A DNA stretch of 64,000 nt from Acinetobacter sp. C26M (GCF_023702675.1 NZ_CP098478.1:1178001-1242000); one strand, 5' to 3'; positions 51,813 to 61,629 are shown, counted from the first letter of the stretch. Numbers and translations: made by a program. Notes: generated by a model not told the origin, from the letters alone.

Positions 51813-52588
51813 AGCAAAAACATGACCATGACACCGAGATCGGTTCAATTGTAGAACACCTTTCCGATGTTGATTTACAGATCAAAAATTATGTCAGAGC
51901 AAAACAGGTTGGGCTCATTCAATGTCATTGCTGTGGATTACTGAATGCTGTAGCGAGTCACGCAGATCAGCACAATCATGCTCAATGTTCCAGATGTAAA
52001 AGTACATTGCACTCACGTAAACCACAAAGTTTAAATCGTACTTTTGCTTTGGTGGTCGCTGCAGCAATTTTATATATTCCAGCCAATGTGCTACCTATGA
52101 CGGAAACAGATTCTTTGTTGGGGCGTCAGCAAGATACCATTATTAGTGGTGTGATCTATTTTTGGCAAAATAGTGATTATCTGGTGTCTGTGGTTATTTT
52201 TATGGCCAGTATTTTTATCCCGATTTTAAAATTATTGATTCTGATTTTTTTATTAATTTCAGTCTACATGCAGTCATCTTCGAGATGGCATTTTACCCCT
52301 GAACAATGTGCGCTGATGTATCGTATTGTTGAATTTATTGGGCGTTGGTCGATGATCGATGTCTTTGTGGTTGCATTGCTGACTGCATTGATTCAAATTC
52401 AGTCATTGGCCACTATTTTGGCAGGGCCTGGCGCAGTCGCTTTTGGTGCTGTAGTGGTGCTGACCATGTTTGCTTCACTCAGTTTTGATCCAAGAATTAT
52501 TTGGGACAATTATTTCAAGGCGCGTCATGCAAATGCGCAACAATCAAATCATTTGAAAGGAACGGCGATTCATCAATTAAAGAGTTAA
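51809..52588 (+). CDS. pqiA: PqiA-like membrane protein, second half-size copy
   Basis: 259 residues, second PqiA domain: soluble head with CHCCGLLNAV...CSRCKSTL (about 37-67) and four helices (FALVVAAAILYIPANVLPM; LKLLILIFLLISVYM). GRWSMIDVFVVALL is the family's conserved helix. The ATGA overlap with its upstream copy suggests a one-to-one complex that replaces the fused protein. The tail is basic and His-containing. Confidence 0.85.
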   Translation: MKQKHDHDTEIGSIVEHLSDVDLQIKNYVRAKQVGLIQCHCCGLLNAVASHADQHNHAQCSRCKSTLHSRKPQSLNRTFALVVAAAILYIPANVLPMTETDSLLGRQQDTIISGVIYFWQNSDYLVSVVIFMASIFIPILKLLILIFLLISVYMQSSSRWHFTPEQCALMYRIVEFIGRWSMIDVFVVALLTALIQIQSLATILAGPGAVAFGAVVVLTMFASLSFDPRIIWDNYFKARHANAQQSNHLKGTAIHQLKS

Positions 52589-52633
52589 GATTGACGATGA
52601 GCCTTATTTTTGACCTATAAAAGAAAGATCACT

Positions 52634-54286
52634 ATGTCAGAAAATACCCCGAATAGCCAAGATTCTGAAGAAAACACCACGGTGTTAACGCAGAACGATG
52701 CAATCTTTGACGAACCTGAAAAAAAGAAGGGACGTTGGAGACCTGCGCTCATTTGGCTGGTTCCATTTGTTGCGCTGTTAATCGCACTTTCGCTTGCAGC
52801 AAAAGCGGTTTTGGATACAGGCCCAACCATTGAAGTGTCTTTCCGAACAGCAGAAGGCTTGGTTGCAGGGAAAACCACGGTACGTTATAAGCAGGTCGAT
52901 ATTGGTTTGGTTCGACAAATTGATCTTTCGGATGATCGTTCCCATGTCATTGCCAAAATCGAATTACGCAAAGATGCCAGTAATTTTGCTGCCAAAGATT
53001 CGCGCTTTTGGGTGGTCAGACCTCGAGTAGGAACGGGCGGTATTTCGGGTATTGATACCTTACTCTCAGGGGCATACATCGAAGTCGATGGAGGAAAAGC
53101 TGAACAGAAGCAAGAGAATTTTACTGGGCTTGAAGTTCCACCTGTAGTGTCATCGGATATACCGGGTAAGGTGTTTTTCTTAAAAGCACAGGACTTGGGG
53201 TCACTGGATGTTGGCGTGCCGATTTACTATCGCAGAATTAATGTCGGGCAGATTACAGCATATAAATTGGCAGCTGATGGAAAAACGGTTGAACTACAAA
53301 CTTTTATTCAATCTCCTTACGATAAGTTCGTAACCACAGATGCTCGTTTTTGGCAGGCCAGTGGGGTCGATGTGACCTTAAATGCGTCAGGATTTAATCT
53401 GGATACACAATCGCTTGCCAGTATTATTGCGGGTGGTATTGCCTTTGGTTATCCAGAAAATTCTAGTGGCGCTATTGCACCAGACAATAGTTATTTTACG
53501 TTATCAGACTCTCGCAAAGAGGCAATGAAAGAGCCTGATGGTAAGCCACGTCCAATTATTATGTACTTTGATCATTCGCTTCGTGGTTTAACTGCGGGTG
53601 CACCAATTGACTTTATGGGCATTGAAATTGGTAATGTCAAAGCAATCAACGTCGAATTTGATCAGTCTTATACGCATTTAAGAATGCGCGTGGATGCAGT
53701 GATTTATCCATCGCGTTTAGCGCATGGCAAAGAACTTGATCCAGATGGTGAAATTTTTAAATACTTTATCGAGAGAGGTTGGCGTGCGCAGATGCGGACA
53801 GGTAATTTATTAACAGGTCAGAACTATATTGCCTTTGATAAGTTTCCAAAAGCCAAAGCCGCTTCTTTAATTACAAGACCAGATGGACGTGTTGAAGTAC
53901 CAACTACGGCAACAGAGTTGAGTGGCTTACAAGCGCAAGTTTCACAAATCGCGGATAAAGTGAGTAAGTTCCCACTCGAAGAAATTGGACAAGATGTTCG
54001 TAAGACGCTTAATAATATGAACACCACCATTGAATCGACAGACAAATTGGTAAAACAGTTGGATGGTAAAGTCGCACCTGGTCTACAAGCGACGCTGAAT
54101 GATGTGCGTAAAACCATGCAATCGAGTGAATCCATTTTATCCAGTGATGCACCGATGCAGCAGGATGTGCGTAAAGCATTGCAGCAAATGACTCGAGCTG
54201 CGGCATCTTTACAATTAATGGCTGATTATATTGAACAGCATCCTGAATCATTGATTCGGGGTAAAAAAGCAGAGGCAAACAAATGA
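52634..54286 (+). CDS. pqiB: PqiB-like MCE-domain protein
   Basis: 550 residues: cytoplasmic start, one membrane helix (ALIWLVPFVALLIALSLAAK, about 35-54), then three tandem MCE domains (FRTAEGLVAGKTTVRYKQVDIG; FFLKAQDLGSLDVGVPIYYRRINVG; FDHSLRGLTAGAPIDFMGIEIG) and a C-terminal coiled coil. MCE rings stack into a periplasm-spanning tunnel that carries lipids. The ATG at 52634 is preferred over an upstream TTG. Overlaps pqiC by 4 bases. Confidence 0.9.
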   Translation: MSENTPNSQDSEENTTVLTQNDAIFDEPEKKKGRWRPALIWLVPFVALLIALSLAAKAVLDTGPTIEVSFRTAEGLVAGKTTVRYKQVDIGLVRQIDLSDDRSHVIAKIELRKDASNFAAKDSRFWVVRPRVGTGGISGIDTLLSGAYIEVDGGKAEQKQENFTGLEVPPVVSSDIPGKVFFLKAQDLGSLDVGVPIYYRRINVGQITAYKLAADGKTVELQTFIQSPYDKFVTTDARFWQASGVDVTLNASGFNLDTQSLASIIAGGIAFGYPENSSGAIAPDNSYFTLSDSRKEAMKEPDGKPRPIIMYFDHSLRGLTAGAPIDFMGIEIGNVKAINVEFDQSYTHLRMRVDAVIYPSRLAHGKELDPDGEIFKYFIERGWRAQMRTGNLLTGQNYIAFDKFPKAKAASLITRPDGRVEVPTTATELSGLQAQVSQIADKVSKFPLEEIGQDVRKTLNNMNTTIESTDKLVKQLDGKVAPGLQATLNDVRKTMQSSESILSSDAPMQQDVRKALQQMTRAAASLQLMADYIEQHPESLIRGKKAEANK

Positions 54287-54984
54287 TAAGAACAATCATC
54301 GCTAAACATTCATATGCTGTAGCAGGAATGCTCAGCAGCGTGAGCATCTTATCGGCTACTGTGTTGCTCACAGCCTGTTCGGGTTCACCCACACCGAATT
54401 ATTACACTTTAGCAAGCAAAGTTTCTCCATTGCCGAGTTCAAAGGTCAGGGTTATTGAAGTATTGCCTGTTGGCTTGCCTGATCGGATTAATCGTGCGCC
54501 TATCGTGATCCAGGATGCAGCAGGTAAATCTAAAATCATGGAAAACGAGCGTTGGACGTCTACGCTTGGGGCTGAATTAAGAGATAACTTATCTGCTGGC
54601 TTACAGCAAAAGCTTGGTGCAGTGGATCGTTATAACAGCGGTATGGTGGGTGGCAAGGTGTCTTATCGTGTTGCAACTGATTTTTCACATTTTGATATTA
54701 TTAATACATCTGATATTGCGAACAAAAATGTTGAAGTTTCTGTTGCATGGATCATTAAGCGTAATGATCCAAATATCACTTTGGATCAAAACTCAACTCA
54801 GAATCAGCAGTTGGCTTGTCGTATGACGTTTACTCAGCCAGTATCAAGTAAGAACAGTCAGATACAAGACATTGTGAGTGGCGCGAGTAGTTCATTGAGT
54901 CGAGTGATTGATGCAATGGCACTGTCAATTGTGTCCCTAGATGCAAAAACCTCACCCAACATAAATGGGGTACTTTGTTCATAA
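54283..54984 (+). CDS. pqiC: PqiC outer-membrane lipoprotein
   Basis: 233 residues with a lipoprotein signal (VLLTACSGS, lipidated Cys at about residue 32) and the PqiC/DUF330 domain (YYTLASKVSPLPSS; VEVLPVGLPDRINRAPIV adjusted by one residue in the family). It is expected to dock the PqiB tunnel at the outer membrane. Followed by a terminator. Confidence 0.88.
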   Translation: MIRTIIAKHSYAVAGMLSSVSILSATVLLTACSGSPTPNYYTLASKVSPLPSSKVRVIEVLPVGLPDRINRAPIVIQDAAGKSKIMENERWTSTLGAELRDNLSAGLQQKLGAVDRYNSGMVGGKVSYRVATDFSHFDIINTSDIANKNVEVSVAWIIKRNDPNITLDQNSTQNQQLACRMTFTQPVSSKNSQIQDIVSGASSSLSRVIDAMALSIVSLDAKTSPNINGVLCS

Positions 54985-54992
54985 TTTGAATA

Positions 54993-55020
54993 AAAAGTGG
55001 TCAGATTGATCACTTTTGTT
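54993..55020 (+). terminator. Terminator after pqiC
   Basis: 11-bp stem AAAAGTGGTCA/TGATCACTTTT with one G-U pair and a 3-base loop, followed by GTT and a T-rich stretch, 9 bases past the pqiC stop. Confidence 0.6.
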
Positions 55021-55152
55021 CTGTTCAGGTTTTATTGTTTATCCGCACATCACACTTTAATGTTGTTTTAAGTTGCTCTCTTTAATTTACCAGCGAATAC
55101 GAACACCTCATTTCGTCTTTAGCCAAATCAGAACATTAAAGAGAGCATAAAA

Positions 55153-58100
55153 ATGAACCAATGTGTGATGAGCGCAAAAAATATTATTCGTGGTAAGCAC
55201 CACCCAGAATTCTTACAACATGAAGTGCTGGCTGATATTTTTATTCAGACGGCACAGACTTTTCCAGAAAAAATTGCCTTGATCGAGGCAGAACAAAAGC
55301 TGAGCTATGGCGAGCTGTACCAGCAAGCATTGGTCATGGCGCAGCATTTGACCCTTAAAGGGGTCAAAGCTGGCGATATCATTGGCTTATGGCTGCCGCG
55401 TGGTATTGAATTATTAAAATCTCAGTTGGCAATTTGTCTGAGCGGAGCAGCTTGGTTACCATTTGATATGGATACGCCTGCAGATCGAATCGCCGTGTGC
55501 CTTGAAGATGCTGCAGCAGTGGGTATGATTACCAGTGATGAATGGTATGAACACTTACAAGACGTCCCACAGACCAAATGGACCAATACTGAATTACAGC
55601 GACCATTGCATGAAACTGTGGAATTAGCCAAAACCACGCCTGAGCAGCCTGCCTATATTATTTATACCTCAGGTTCAACAGGAAAGCCGAAAGGCATTGT
55701 GATTACTCAGAAGAATATTTGTCATTTTCTGCGTAGTGAAAACAGTATTTTAGGGATTCAGGCACAGGACAAGGTCTATCAGGGTTTCTCAGTTGCTTTT
55801 GATATGTCCTTTGAAGAAATCTGGTTGTCTTATCTAGTGGGTGCAAGCTTGTGGATTGCACCAAAATCCTTAGTCAGCGATCCAGAGCGACTCTGCCAAA
55901 CATTGAAACAACAACAGATTACCGTATTACATGCTGTGCCGACTTTACTGGCTTTATTTCCTGAAGACGTTCCGAACTTGCGTATCATCAACCTAGGTGG
56001 GGAAATGTGCCCTGATTCATTGGTGGAACGTTGGGCCTTACCACACCATCAAATGTTTAATACCTATGGTCCGACTGAAACCACGGTATCGGCTAGTTTA
56101 GAATTATTACAGCAAGGAAAACCCGTCACCATTGGTAAGCCATTACCGAACTACGGCATGTTGGTGATTAATGCAGAGCGAGAGCTATTAGCTCAAGGTG
56201 AAACGGGGGAGCTGTGTATTTTTGGTCCGAGTGTGGCACAAGGTTATTTAGGTCGAGCGGATTTAACTGCAGACAAATTTATTGAGAATCCTTGGGCAAA
56301 TAATGAGGATGAAATCAGCTTGTATCGCACAGGAGACCTCGCCAAAATTGATGAGTTTGGTCAAGTACATTGTTTAGGTCGTGCCGATGATCAAATAAAA
56401 ATTCGTGGTTTCCGTGTCGAACTCGGTGAAATTGAAGCTGCGTTATGTGATCTTGATGGAATTGGAACGGCAGCAGTTATTTTAAGAGCTGAAGATGGGA
56501 TTGATCAGCTGATTGCTTTTATTGCACCTGAGTTGGAGGCAAAACAAGCGATTGAAATTAAGCAGCTCAGATACCAGCTTAGTCAGCGTTTACCGCCATA
56601 TATGGTGCCAAATCGCTTTGAAATTATTGAAAAAGTGCCACGACTATTATCAGGGAAAATTGACCGCAAGGCACTGAAGGCTCGCCCGTTAACCAGTGCG
56701 ATTGACCGAAGTGAATCTGACCAGCCACAGAATGAAGCTGAACAGATTTTATTTGAGATTCTAGGTCGTTTATTTCCCAATATCCCCATCAAGTTAGATT
56801 CAGATTTCTTTGATGATCTTGGAGGTCATTCTTTACTCGCTGCAGTACTGATCTCGAATTTACGTGAACACCCTCAATATAGCCATCTGACCATTCAAAG
56901 CTTATATCAGGCAAGAAAAGTCGGGGTGATTGCAGCTTTAATGTTAGAACAACCTGAACCTTCCTTATTTGATCGCCAGATTGGACAAGACAATCCACGT
57001 CATCAAGGTTATAAATGGCTGTGTGGGATTGCACAGGCGGTGACGATTCCAGTGCTGATCTCGATCAATATTCTGCAATGGTTGGCACCATTTTTTACCT
57101 ATCATTATTTTACTGGGGGAGCACGAGACAGTATTCCTTATGCGATCGCGTTGTCTTTGCTGGTGTATATCAGTGTGATTATTGCCAGTTTTGCAGTTTC
57201 AATTACGGTAAAACGTTTACTGATGCTAGGGGTTGGTGCAGGTCGTTATCCACTGTGGGGAATGACCTATTTCCGTTGGTGGTTGGCAGATCGTATCAGC
57301 AGTATTTCACCTGTATATCTACTCTCAGGTTCAACCTTACTGAATTTATATCTCAAAGCACTTGGGGCGAAGATTGGGCATGATGTCAGCATTAGCTCGG
57401 TGCATATCCGTATGCCTTCATTGCTAAAGATTGAAGATGGTGTGAGTGTTGGTTCCAATGTAAATCTGGAAAATGCAAAGGTGGAGCACGGGTATTTAGT
57501 CTTGGGCTCAATTCAGCTTAAAAAAGACAGTTATGTGGGATCTTATGCAGTATTGGAAGAAAATACCGTGTTAGAACCGCAAGCGCATGTCAATGCTTTA
57601 ACCTCGATTGAATATGGTACAACGGTACCTGCAGGCGAAATTTGGGATGGAACACCAGCGAAAAAAATAGGCTATATAGATGAGCTTGAATCATTAGCAG
57701 CACGTCCGAAATTATCCTTAATGAGAAAATTTGCGGAATATGGTTATTACAGTGTCAGTGCCTTAATCATTGCGTGCTTATTCTTTATTCCGATTTTCCC
57801 AAGCTTCCTGTTGGTAGATTGGTTAGATGTCAATGTGTTTAATATCGACCCAAATAATCACGTTCAAACCGCACTGTATTATTTCATCCTTGCGATTCCT
57901 GCCAGTGCCATGATGATGATCATCACTGCATTAATTTCATCGGCTATACGTAAAGTGGTGTTGCCAAGTTTAGAGTCAGGCACTTATGCGGTGCATGGTG
58001 GTACATATTATCGTAAATGGTTTGCCGCTCAGATTTTAGAAACCAGTTTGCAAACCTTACATGGTTTGTTCGCCACTATATATGCTCCGACATGGTTCCG

Positions 58101-59151
58101 TATGCTGGGTGCGAAAGTGGGTAGAAATACAGAAATTTCTACCGCTACTGGTGTGATTCCTGAGATGCTGACCCTTGGTGAGGAAAGCTTTATTGCTGAT
58201 GCGGTGATGCTCGGTGATGAAGAAATTAAAGGCGGTTGGATGTCGTTGAAATCTACTCAAATTGGCAATCGTAGCTTTGTTGGGAACAGTGCATATATCG
58301 CGGATGGTACGGTATTACCTGATAATGTTTTGATTGGCGTGCAATCGAAAACGCCAGATAACCTAGAAATGTATTCGGGGCAAACATGGTTCGGTTCACC
58401 ACCTTTACTATTGCCAGCGCGTGAAGCAGCAGCACAATATCCAGATCATTTAACTTTTAAACCAAGCGCGAAACGCCGTTTAATGCGAGGCTTGATTGAA
58501 GGTTTACGTATCGTATTACCAACAGCACTTGCCATTGGTGTGGGTTATATGATTGTTTTAGAAGTGATTGATGTCATTAATGATTATAGTATTGCGATAG
58601 GATTGCTAGCTTTAACTTTAGCTGGGCTGTTATATGGAGTTGGTTGTTTTGTCATTGTGACCGTATTGAAATGGGCTTTAATTGGACGTTATCAACCACG
58701 TTCAGCACCGATGTGGACCATGTTCGTTTGGCTCAGTGAAGGGATTACCAGCCTATATGAATCTGTTGCGATTCCGAACTTCTTGAATTATTTAAGAGGG
58801 ACACCAATGTTGCCTTTCTTCTTGCGTCTTTTAGGTGTTGGGATTGGTAAGGATGTATATCTGGATACTGCTGATATCACCGAATTTGATTGTGTGAAGA
58901 TTGGTGATCGTGCTGAGTTTAATAGCTTTTCTGGACCACAAACGCATCTATTTGAAGACCGCATCATGAAAATTGGCCAAGTCAATATTGGCAGTGATGT
59001 AGTAGTAAATTCGCGCAGTATTATTTTATACAATGCCAATGTAGCGGATCATGCGGTATTGGGCCCACTGACATTGGTGATGAAAGGAGAAAACATTCCT
59101 GCAAAATCAGCATGGATTGGCTCACCTGCGGTGCCTTGGAAACATTCATAA
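55153..59151 (+). CDS. Pls/PosA-family NRPS-like poly-amino-acid synthetase
   Basis: 1332 residues. Adenylation domain about 20-510 (core YIIYTSGSTGKPKG about 166-180; TYGPTETT 304-311; Lys502 in SGKIDRK), a carrier domain with phosphopantetheine Ser560 (GGHSLL), then three membrane-spanning C-terminal units: helix pairs near 615-680, 860-935 and 1115-1185, each followed by a hexapeptide-repeat-like soluble domain. No condensation or thioesterase domain exists. This is the plan of epsilon-poly-L-lysine synthetase (Pls) and the Acinetobacter delta-poly-L-ornithine synthetase (PosA). By alignment to GrsA the binding-pocket residues are D217, M218, E221, H260, I279, L281, T304, V312, S313, K502; the Asp-Met-Glu start is seen in ornithine-activating domains. 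A basic homopolymer is the likely product. Confidence 0.85.
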   Translation: MNQCVMSAKNIIRGKHHPEFLQHEVLADIFIQTAQTFPEKIALIEAEQKLSYGELYQQALVMAQHLTLKGVKAGDIIGLWLPRGIELLKSQLAICLSGAAWLPFDMDTPADRIAVCLEDAAAVGMITSDEWYEHLQDVPQTKWTNTELQRPLHETVELAKTTPEQPAYIIYTSGSTGKPKGIVITQKNICHFLRSENSILGIQAQDKVYQGFSVAFDMSFEEIWLSYLVGASLWIAPKSLVSDPERLCQTLKQQQITVLHAVPTLLALFPEDVPNLRIINLGGEMCPDSLVERWALPHHQMFNTYGPTETTVSASLELLQQGKPVTIGKPLPNYGMLVINAERELLAQGETGELCIFGPSVAQGYLGRADLTADKFIENPWANNEDEISLYRTGDLAKIDEFGQVHCLGRADDQIKIRGFRVELGEIEAALCDLDGIGTAAVILRAEDGIDQLIAFIAPELEAKQAIEIKQLRYQLSQRLPPYMVPNRFEIIEKVPRLLSGKIDRKALKARPLTSAIDRSESDQPQNEAEQILFEILGRLFPNIPIKLDSDFFDDLGGHSLLAAVLISNLREHPQYSHLTIQSLYQARKVGVIAALMLEQPEPSLFDRQIGQDNPRHQGYKWLCGIAQAVTIPVLISINILQWLAPFFTYHYFTGGARDSIPYAIALSLLVYISVIIASFAVSITVKRLLMLGVGAGRYPLWGMTYFRWWLADRISSISPVYLLSGSTLLNLYLKALGAKIGHDVSISSVHIRMPSLLKIEDGVSVGSNVNLENAKVEHGYLVLGSIQLKKDSYVGSYAVLEENTVLEPQAHVNALTSIEYGTTVPAGEIWDGTPAKKIGYIDELESLAARPKLSLMRKFAEYGYYSVSALIIACLFFIPIFPSFLLVDWLDVNVFNIDPNNHVQTALYYFILAIPASAMMMIITALISSAIRKVVLPSLESGTYAVHGGTYYRKWFAAQILETSLQTLHGLFATIYAPTWFRMLGAKVGRNTEISTATGVIPEMLTLGEESFIADAVMLGDEEIKGGWMSLKSTQIGNRSFVGNSAYIADGTVLPDNVLIGVQSKTPDNLEMYSGQTWFGSPPLLLPAREAAAQYPDHLTFKPSAKRRLMRGLIEGLRIVLPTALAIGVGYMIVLEVIDVINDYSIAIGLLALTLAGLLYGVGCFVIVTVLKWALIGRYQPRSAPMWTMFVWLSEGITSLYESVAIPNFLNYLRGTPMLPFFLRLLGVGIGKDVYLDTADITEFDCVKIGDRAEFNSFSGPQTHLFEDRIMKIGQVNIGSDVVVNSRSIILYNANVADHAVLGPLTLVMKGENIPAKSAWIGSPAVPWKHS

Positions 59152-59176
59152 ACTTTGATGTGAAACCTACCAAAGC

Positions 59177-59212
59177 AGAGGGATAACAGGACAATTATCT
59201 TGTTATTCCTCT
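59177..59212. terminator. Hairpin after the synthetase gene
   Basis: 12-bp stem (AGAGGGATAACA with TGTTATTCCTCT, one G-U pair) and a 12-base loop, 26 bases past the synthetase stop. No long T-run, so a terminator of moderate strength or an mRNA-end structure. Confidence 0.5.
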
Positions 59213-59340
59213 TATAACTCAGCAGTTTAAAGAAAAAACACAGGCGCTTTATAATCAAGCTAAAATTATAAATTTTAATTTTATTTTAAGATTGTTTTTA
59301 TAATATTTTTTTATATAAAGTCATCATGGAATGATTGACG

Positions 59341-59913
59341 ATGTCAATTGAAACGATCGATATTCGCTTATTTAACTGGATTAACTCAGCTGCAACGCAA
59401 AACCTGCTTTTGGATAAAGTGGCTTTATTCGCATCACATAATTTAATCGCAGTATTATTTGTTTTTTTAATTGCTTCATTGTTCATTAAGGATAAAAAAT
59501 ACCAAACACAGTTTATCAAGATGCTCATCACCATCGCAGTTTCTCTATTGGTTACTCAGATCATTCATGTGGTGTATTTCCATCCACGTCCTTTTGATTT
59601 AGACATTGGACATATCCTTACAGGGCATGGTTCTTCCTCCTCTTTTCCAAGTCAACATACTCTGACAGTGGCAACGATTGCCTTCTCATATCTTTTGTCT
59701 GGTTTTCGAAAAATTGGCAGTGCGGCACTGCTACTAGGTTTGATTGTAGGTTGGTCAAGGATTTATATAGGTGTTCATTTTCCGTTTGATGTGCTCGGTT
59801 CATTTATGATTGCCTTTATCATTGGATTGGGTATGAACGAGATTTTCAAAATATTTATTTTAAGAGTGAAAAAGCCGATTTCAGCTTCAGTAGTTGAAGA
59901 GGAAATAATTTAA
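59341..59913 (+). CDS. PAP2-family phosphatase (undecaprenyl-diphosphatase like)
   Basis: 190 residues from ATG 59341; an in-frame TTG lies two codons earlier. Five to six hydrophobic helices. Catalytic blocks HPRPFD, SSSFPSQHT and SRIYIGVHFPFDVLG carry the Arg, Ser/His and Arg/His of the PAP2 active site. BcrC-like members recycle undecaprenyl diphosphate for peptidoglycan and surface glycan synthesis. Separate from the synthetase by about 190 bp; a functional link is only positional. Confidence 0.85.
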   Translation: MSIETIDIRLFNWINSAATQNLLLDKVALFASHNLIAVLFVFLIASLFIKDKKYQTQFIKMLITIAVSLLVTQIIHVVYFHPRPFDLDIGHILTGHGSSSSFPSQHTLTVATIAFSYLLSGFRKIGSAALLLGLIVGWSRIYIGVHFPFDVLGSFMIAFIIGLGMNEIFKIFILRVKKPISASVVEEEII

Positions 59914-59969
59914 CCCATATTATAATTTTAGATTTAAATGATCTTTGTATTTAGTTTTTAATTCTGTAA

Positions 59970-60012
59970 TCAAACCGATGCCTATTATTTGAATGCATCG
60001 GTTTGATATTTT
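59970..60012. terminator. Bidirectional terminator between PAP2 gene and T6SS operon
   Basis: 12-bp stem TCAAACCGATGC/GCATCGGTTTGA with a 13-base loop, then TATTTT rightwards and TTACAG leftwards. Lies between converging genes. Confidence 0.65.
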
Positions 60013-60035
60013 GCAGAAGAGAACTTATGGTAGGT

Positions 60036-61004
60036 TTAAGACTCATCAGTTCTTGCTGTTAGTTGTCCTTCAGCGGTGAGTTGTTCAGCCATTTCCTTGG
60101 TTTTTCTTAAACCTGGCATACGGTATTCGGTATGCCCATAGTCTTTGATTGATTTCCAGCGACCACCCCAAGTTAATCCAACAGACTCGGCAACTTGACC
60201 ATATAACTCATAGCCGCGCATTGCCCAAGGATCACGCTCCGTAATCACGACTTTACCATTGCGCTTAAAGGCGACATCTGCTGCTAGACCAAATTGGTGA
60301 TAACTTTGATAACCTTTGGCGCGAGTTGTATTTGGGTTGCCTGCTAACATATTCTGACGACTTGGGCTGCGGTAGCCTTCAAGTAATACCAGTTCATAAC
60401 CATGTTGTTCTTTCATGATTTTAAAGACCATAAGCAGACGTTGCTTATAGCGTGGGTTGATTTTATCCCACTTACGATCAACCAAGGATGAATTTAAACT
60501 GCCATGTGAATGGGTAATTGGAATCTCGATTTGAGAAGCATCAATACTCGGATCTGTTGGATGCTGTGCCTGATAAGCTTGCTCTAGACGAGTTGCTTCA
60601 ACAATTGCATCTTGGATCAATGTATCGTCAACATCAGGTGGTGGGCTGAGCATTTCGCCATTGAGTAAGGTATAAATTTGTGGATCGGTTTCTTTTAAAT
60701 ATTCAGCTTCAATTCGTGTGGAATTGATTGGGCGGGTAAACGCAAAAATAATAATACTGGCAAATAAAAAAAAGCCTGCGATTAAAATCCACCATTGCTG
60801 TAGGTGCCAATGAGATTGTAATTTTTCTGGTGAAGCAGCTTGATGCATGTTCTCAGCGAACTGCATTGCATTAACGATTTTCTTTTTGCCACTCGGTAAT
60901 AACGATTGCAACAACTGTTTGCATTTATAGCGTAGCTCATAAGACATGAGCAGCGTTAATCCGATCGCGACAGCGATAAAGCAAAAGAAAATAAGAAAAA
61001 TCAT
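60036..61004 (-). CDS. tagX: TagX-like M15 peptidoglycan endopeptidase of T6SS
   Basis: 322 residues. N-terminal helix (MIFLIFFCFIAVAIGLTLLM) and a second at about 70-90 place the enzyme in the periplasm. The M15 zinc motif SYHQFGLAADVAF and a later GHTEYRM supply the His/Asp/His ligands. TagX of Acinetobacter is an L,D-endopeptidase that opens the cell wall for T6SS assembly, and the neighbours here are T6SS genes. Starts 3 bases after the preceding gene ends. Confidence 0.85.
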   Translation of the reverse strand: MIFLIFFCFIAVAIGLTLLMSYELRYKCKQLLQSLLPSGKKKIVNAMQFAENMHQAASPEKLQSHWHLQQWWILIAGFFLFASIIIFAFTRPINSTRIEAEYLKETDPQIYTLLNGEMLSPPPDVDDTLIQDAIVEATRLEQAYQAQHPTDPSIDASQIEIPITHSHGSLNSSLVDRKWDKINPRYKQRLLMVFKIMKEQHGYELVLLEGYRSPSRQNMLAGNPNTTRAKGYQSYHQFGLAADVAFKRNGKVVITERDPWAMRGYELYGQVAESVGLTWGGRWKSIKDYGHTEYRMPGLRKTKEMAEQLTAEGQLTARTDES

Positions 61005-61007
61005 TTT

Positions 61008-61619
61008 TTATTGCAATTCATTCACAGCAAAAGGCTTTTGTGTCACTTTTATCTGTACTGTTGCCTCAGGTGCTTCCGCCTCTGGCTCTTTCGTTGGAGC
61101 GGCTTTGGCTGGTTGAGGGGCTACTGCTGGCTTCACGGTTTTATTTGTTATCGTGGGAGCTGGTTCACTTTTCCCTTGTTGTGATTTTGCAGGGACTACC
61201 TTTTGCTGTGCTTTGGCATTTGGCTCATTGGCAAAAGGAGAAATGTGCTGTCCAGCCGGTGCTGGTGCAGCGGGTGCAGGTGTACGTTGGAAGAATTTAT
61301 TTAAATCATTACTACCAGGTTGGGTAAAATTATTATCTTCTACCGATTCAGCTGTTTCATGATGACCAGCTGCTGTTTCCTCTGAAACTTGAGCTGTCAC
61401 TTTGCTATGTGTTTGAACACGATTATTATCTTCTAGCGCTTGTTCTTGCTGCGGAGCAACTGTATCGCTAGGACTTGAGTCCGTAGCAAAGAGAAAGAAA
61501 ATCAATGCTGCAAAGATAATCCCTGAAAGAAATCCGATCAGTAAATAAATTACAGGCGATAAGGTTTTTTTCTTATTACTCTGTAATATGCGTATAGAAG
61601 TTGCTCTTTCCTGAGTCAT
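61008..61619 (-). CDS. T6SS-cluster bitopic protein, Ala/Pro-rich
   Basis: 203 residues. Short basic cytoplasmic start, a membrane helix (VIYLLIGFLSGIIFAALIFFLF, about 24-45), then a low-complexity periplasmic tail of Ala, Pro, Gln and Lys ending in VTQKPFAVNELQ. No enzymatic motif. Lies between tssL and tagX in the same orientation and is probably co-expressed; it may anchor or tether periplasmic T6SS parts. I cannot name the family. Confidence 0.6.
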   Translation of the reverse strand: MTQERATSIRILQSNKKKTLSPVIYLLIGFLSGIIFAALIFFLFATDSSPSDTVAPQQEQALEDNNRVQTHSKVTAQVSEETAAGHHETAESVEDNNFTQPGSNDLNKFFQRTPAPAAPAPAGQHISPFANEPNAKAQQKVVPAKSQQGKSEPAPTITNKTVKPAVAPQPAKAAPTKEPEAEAPEATVQIKVTQKPFAVNELQ

Positions 61620-61629
61620 ACGTTATCAA

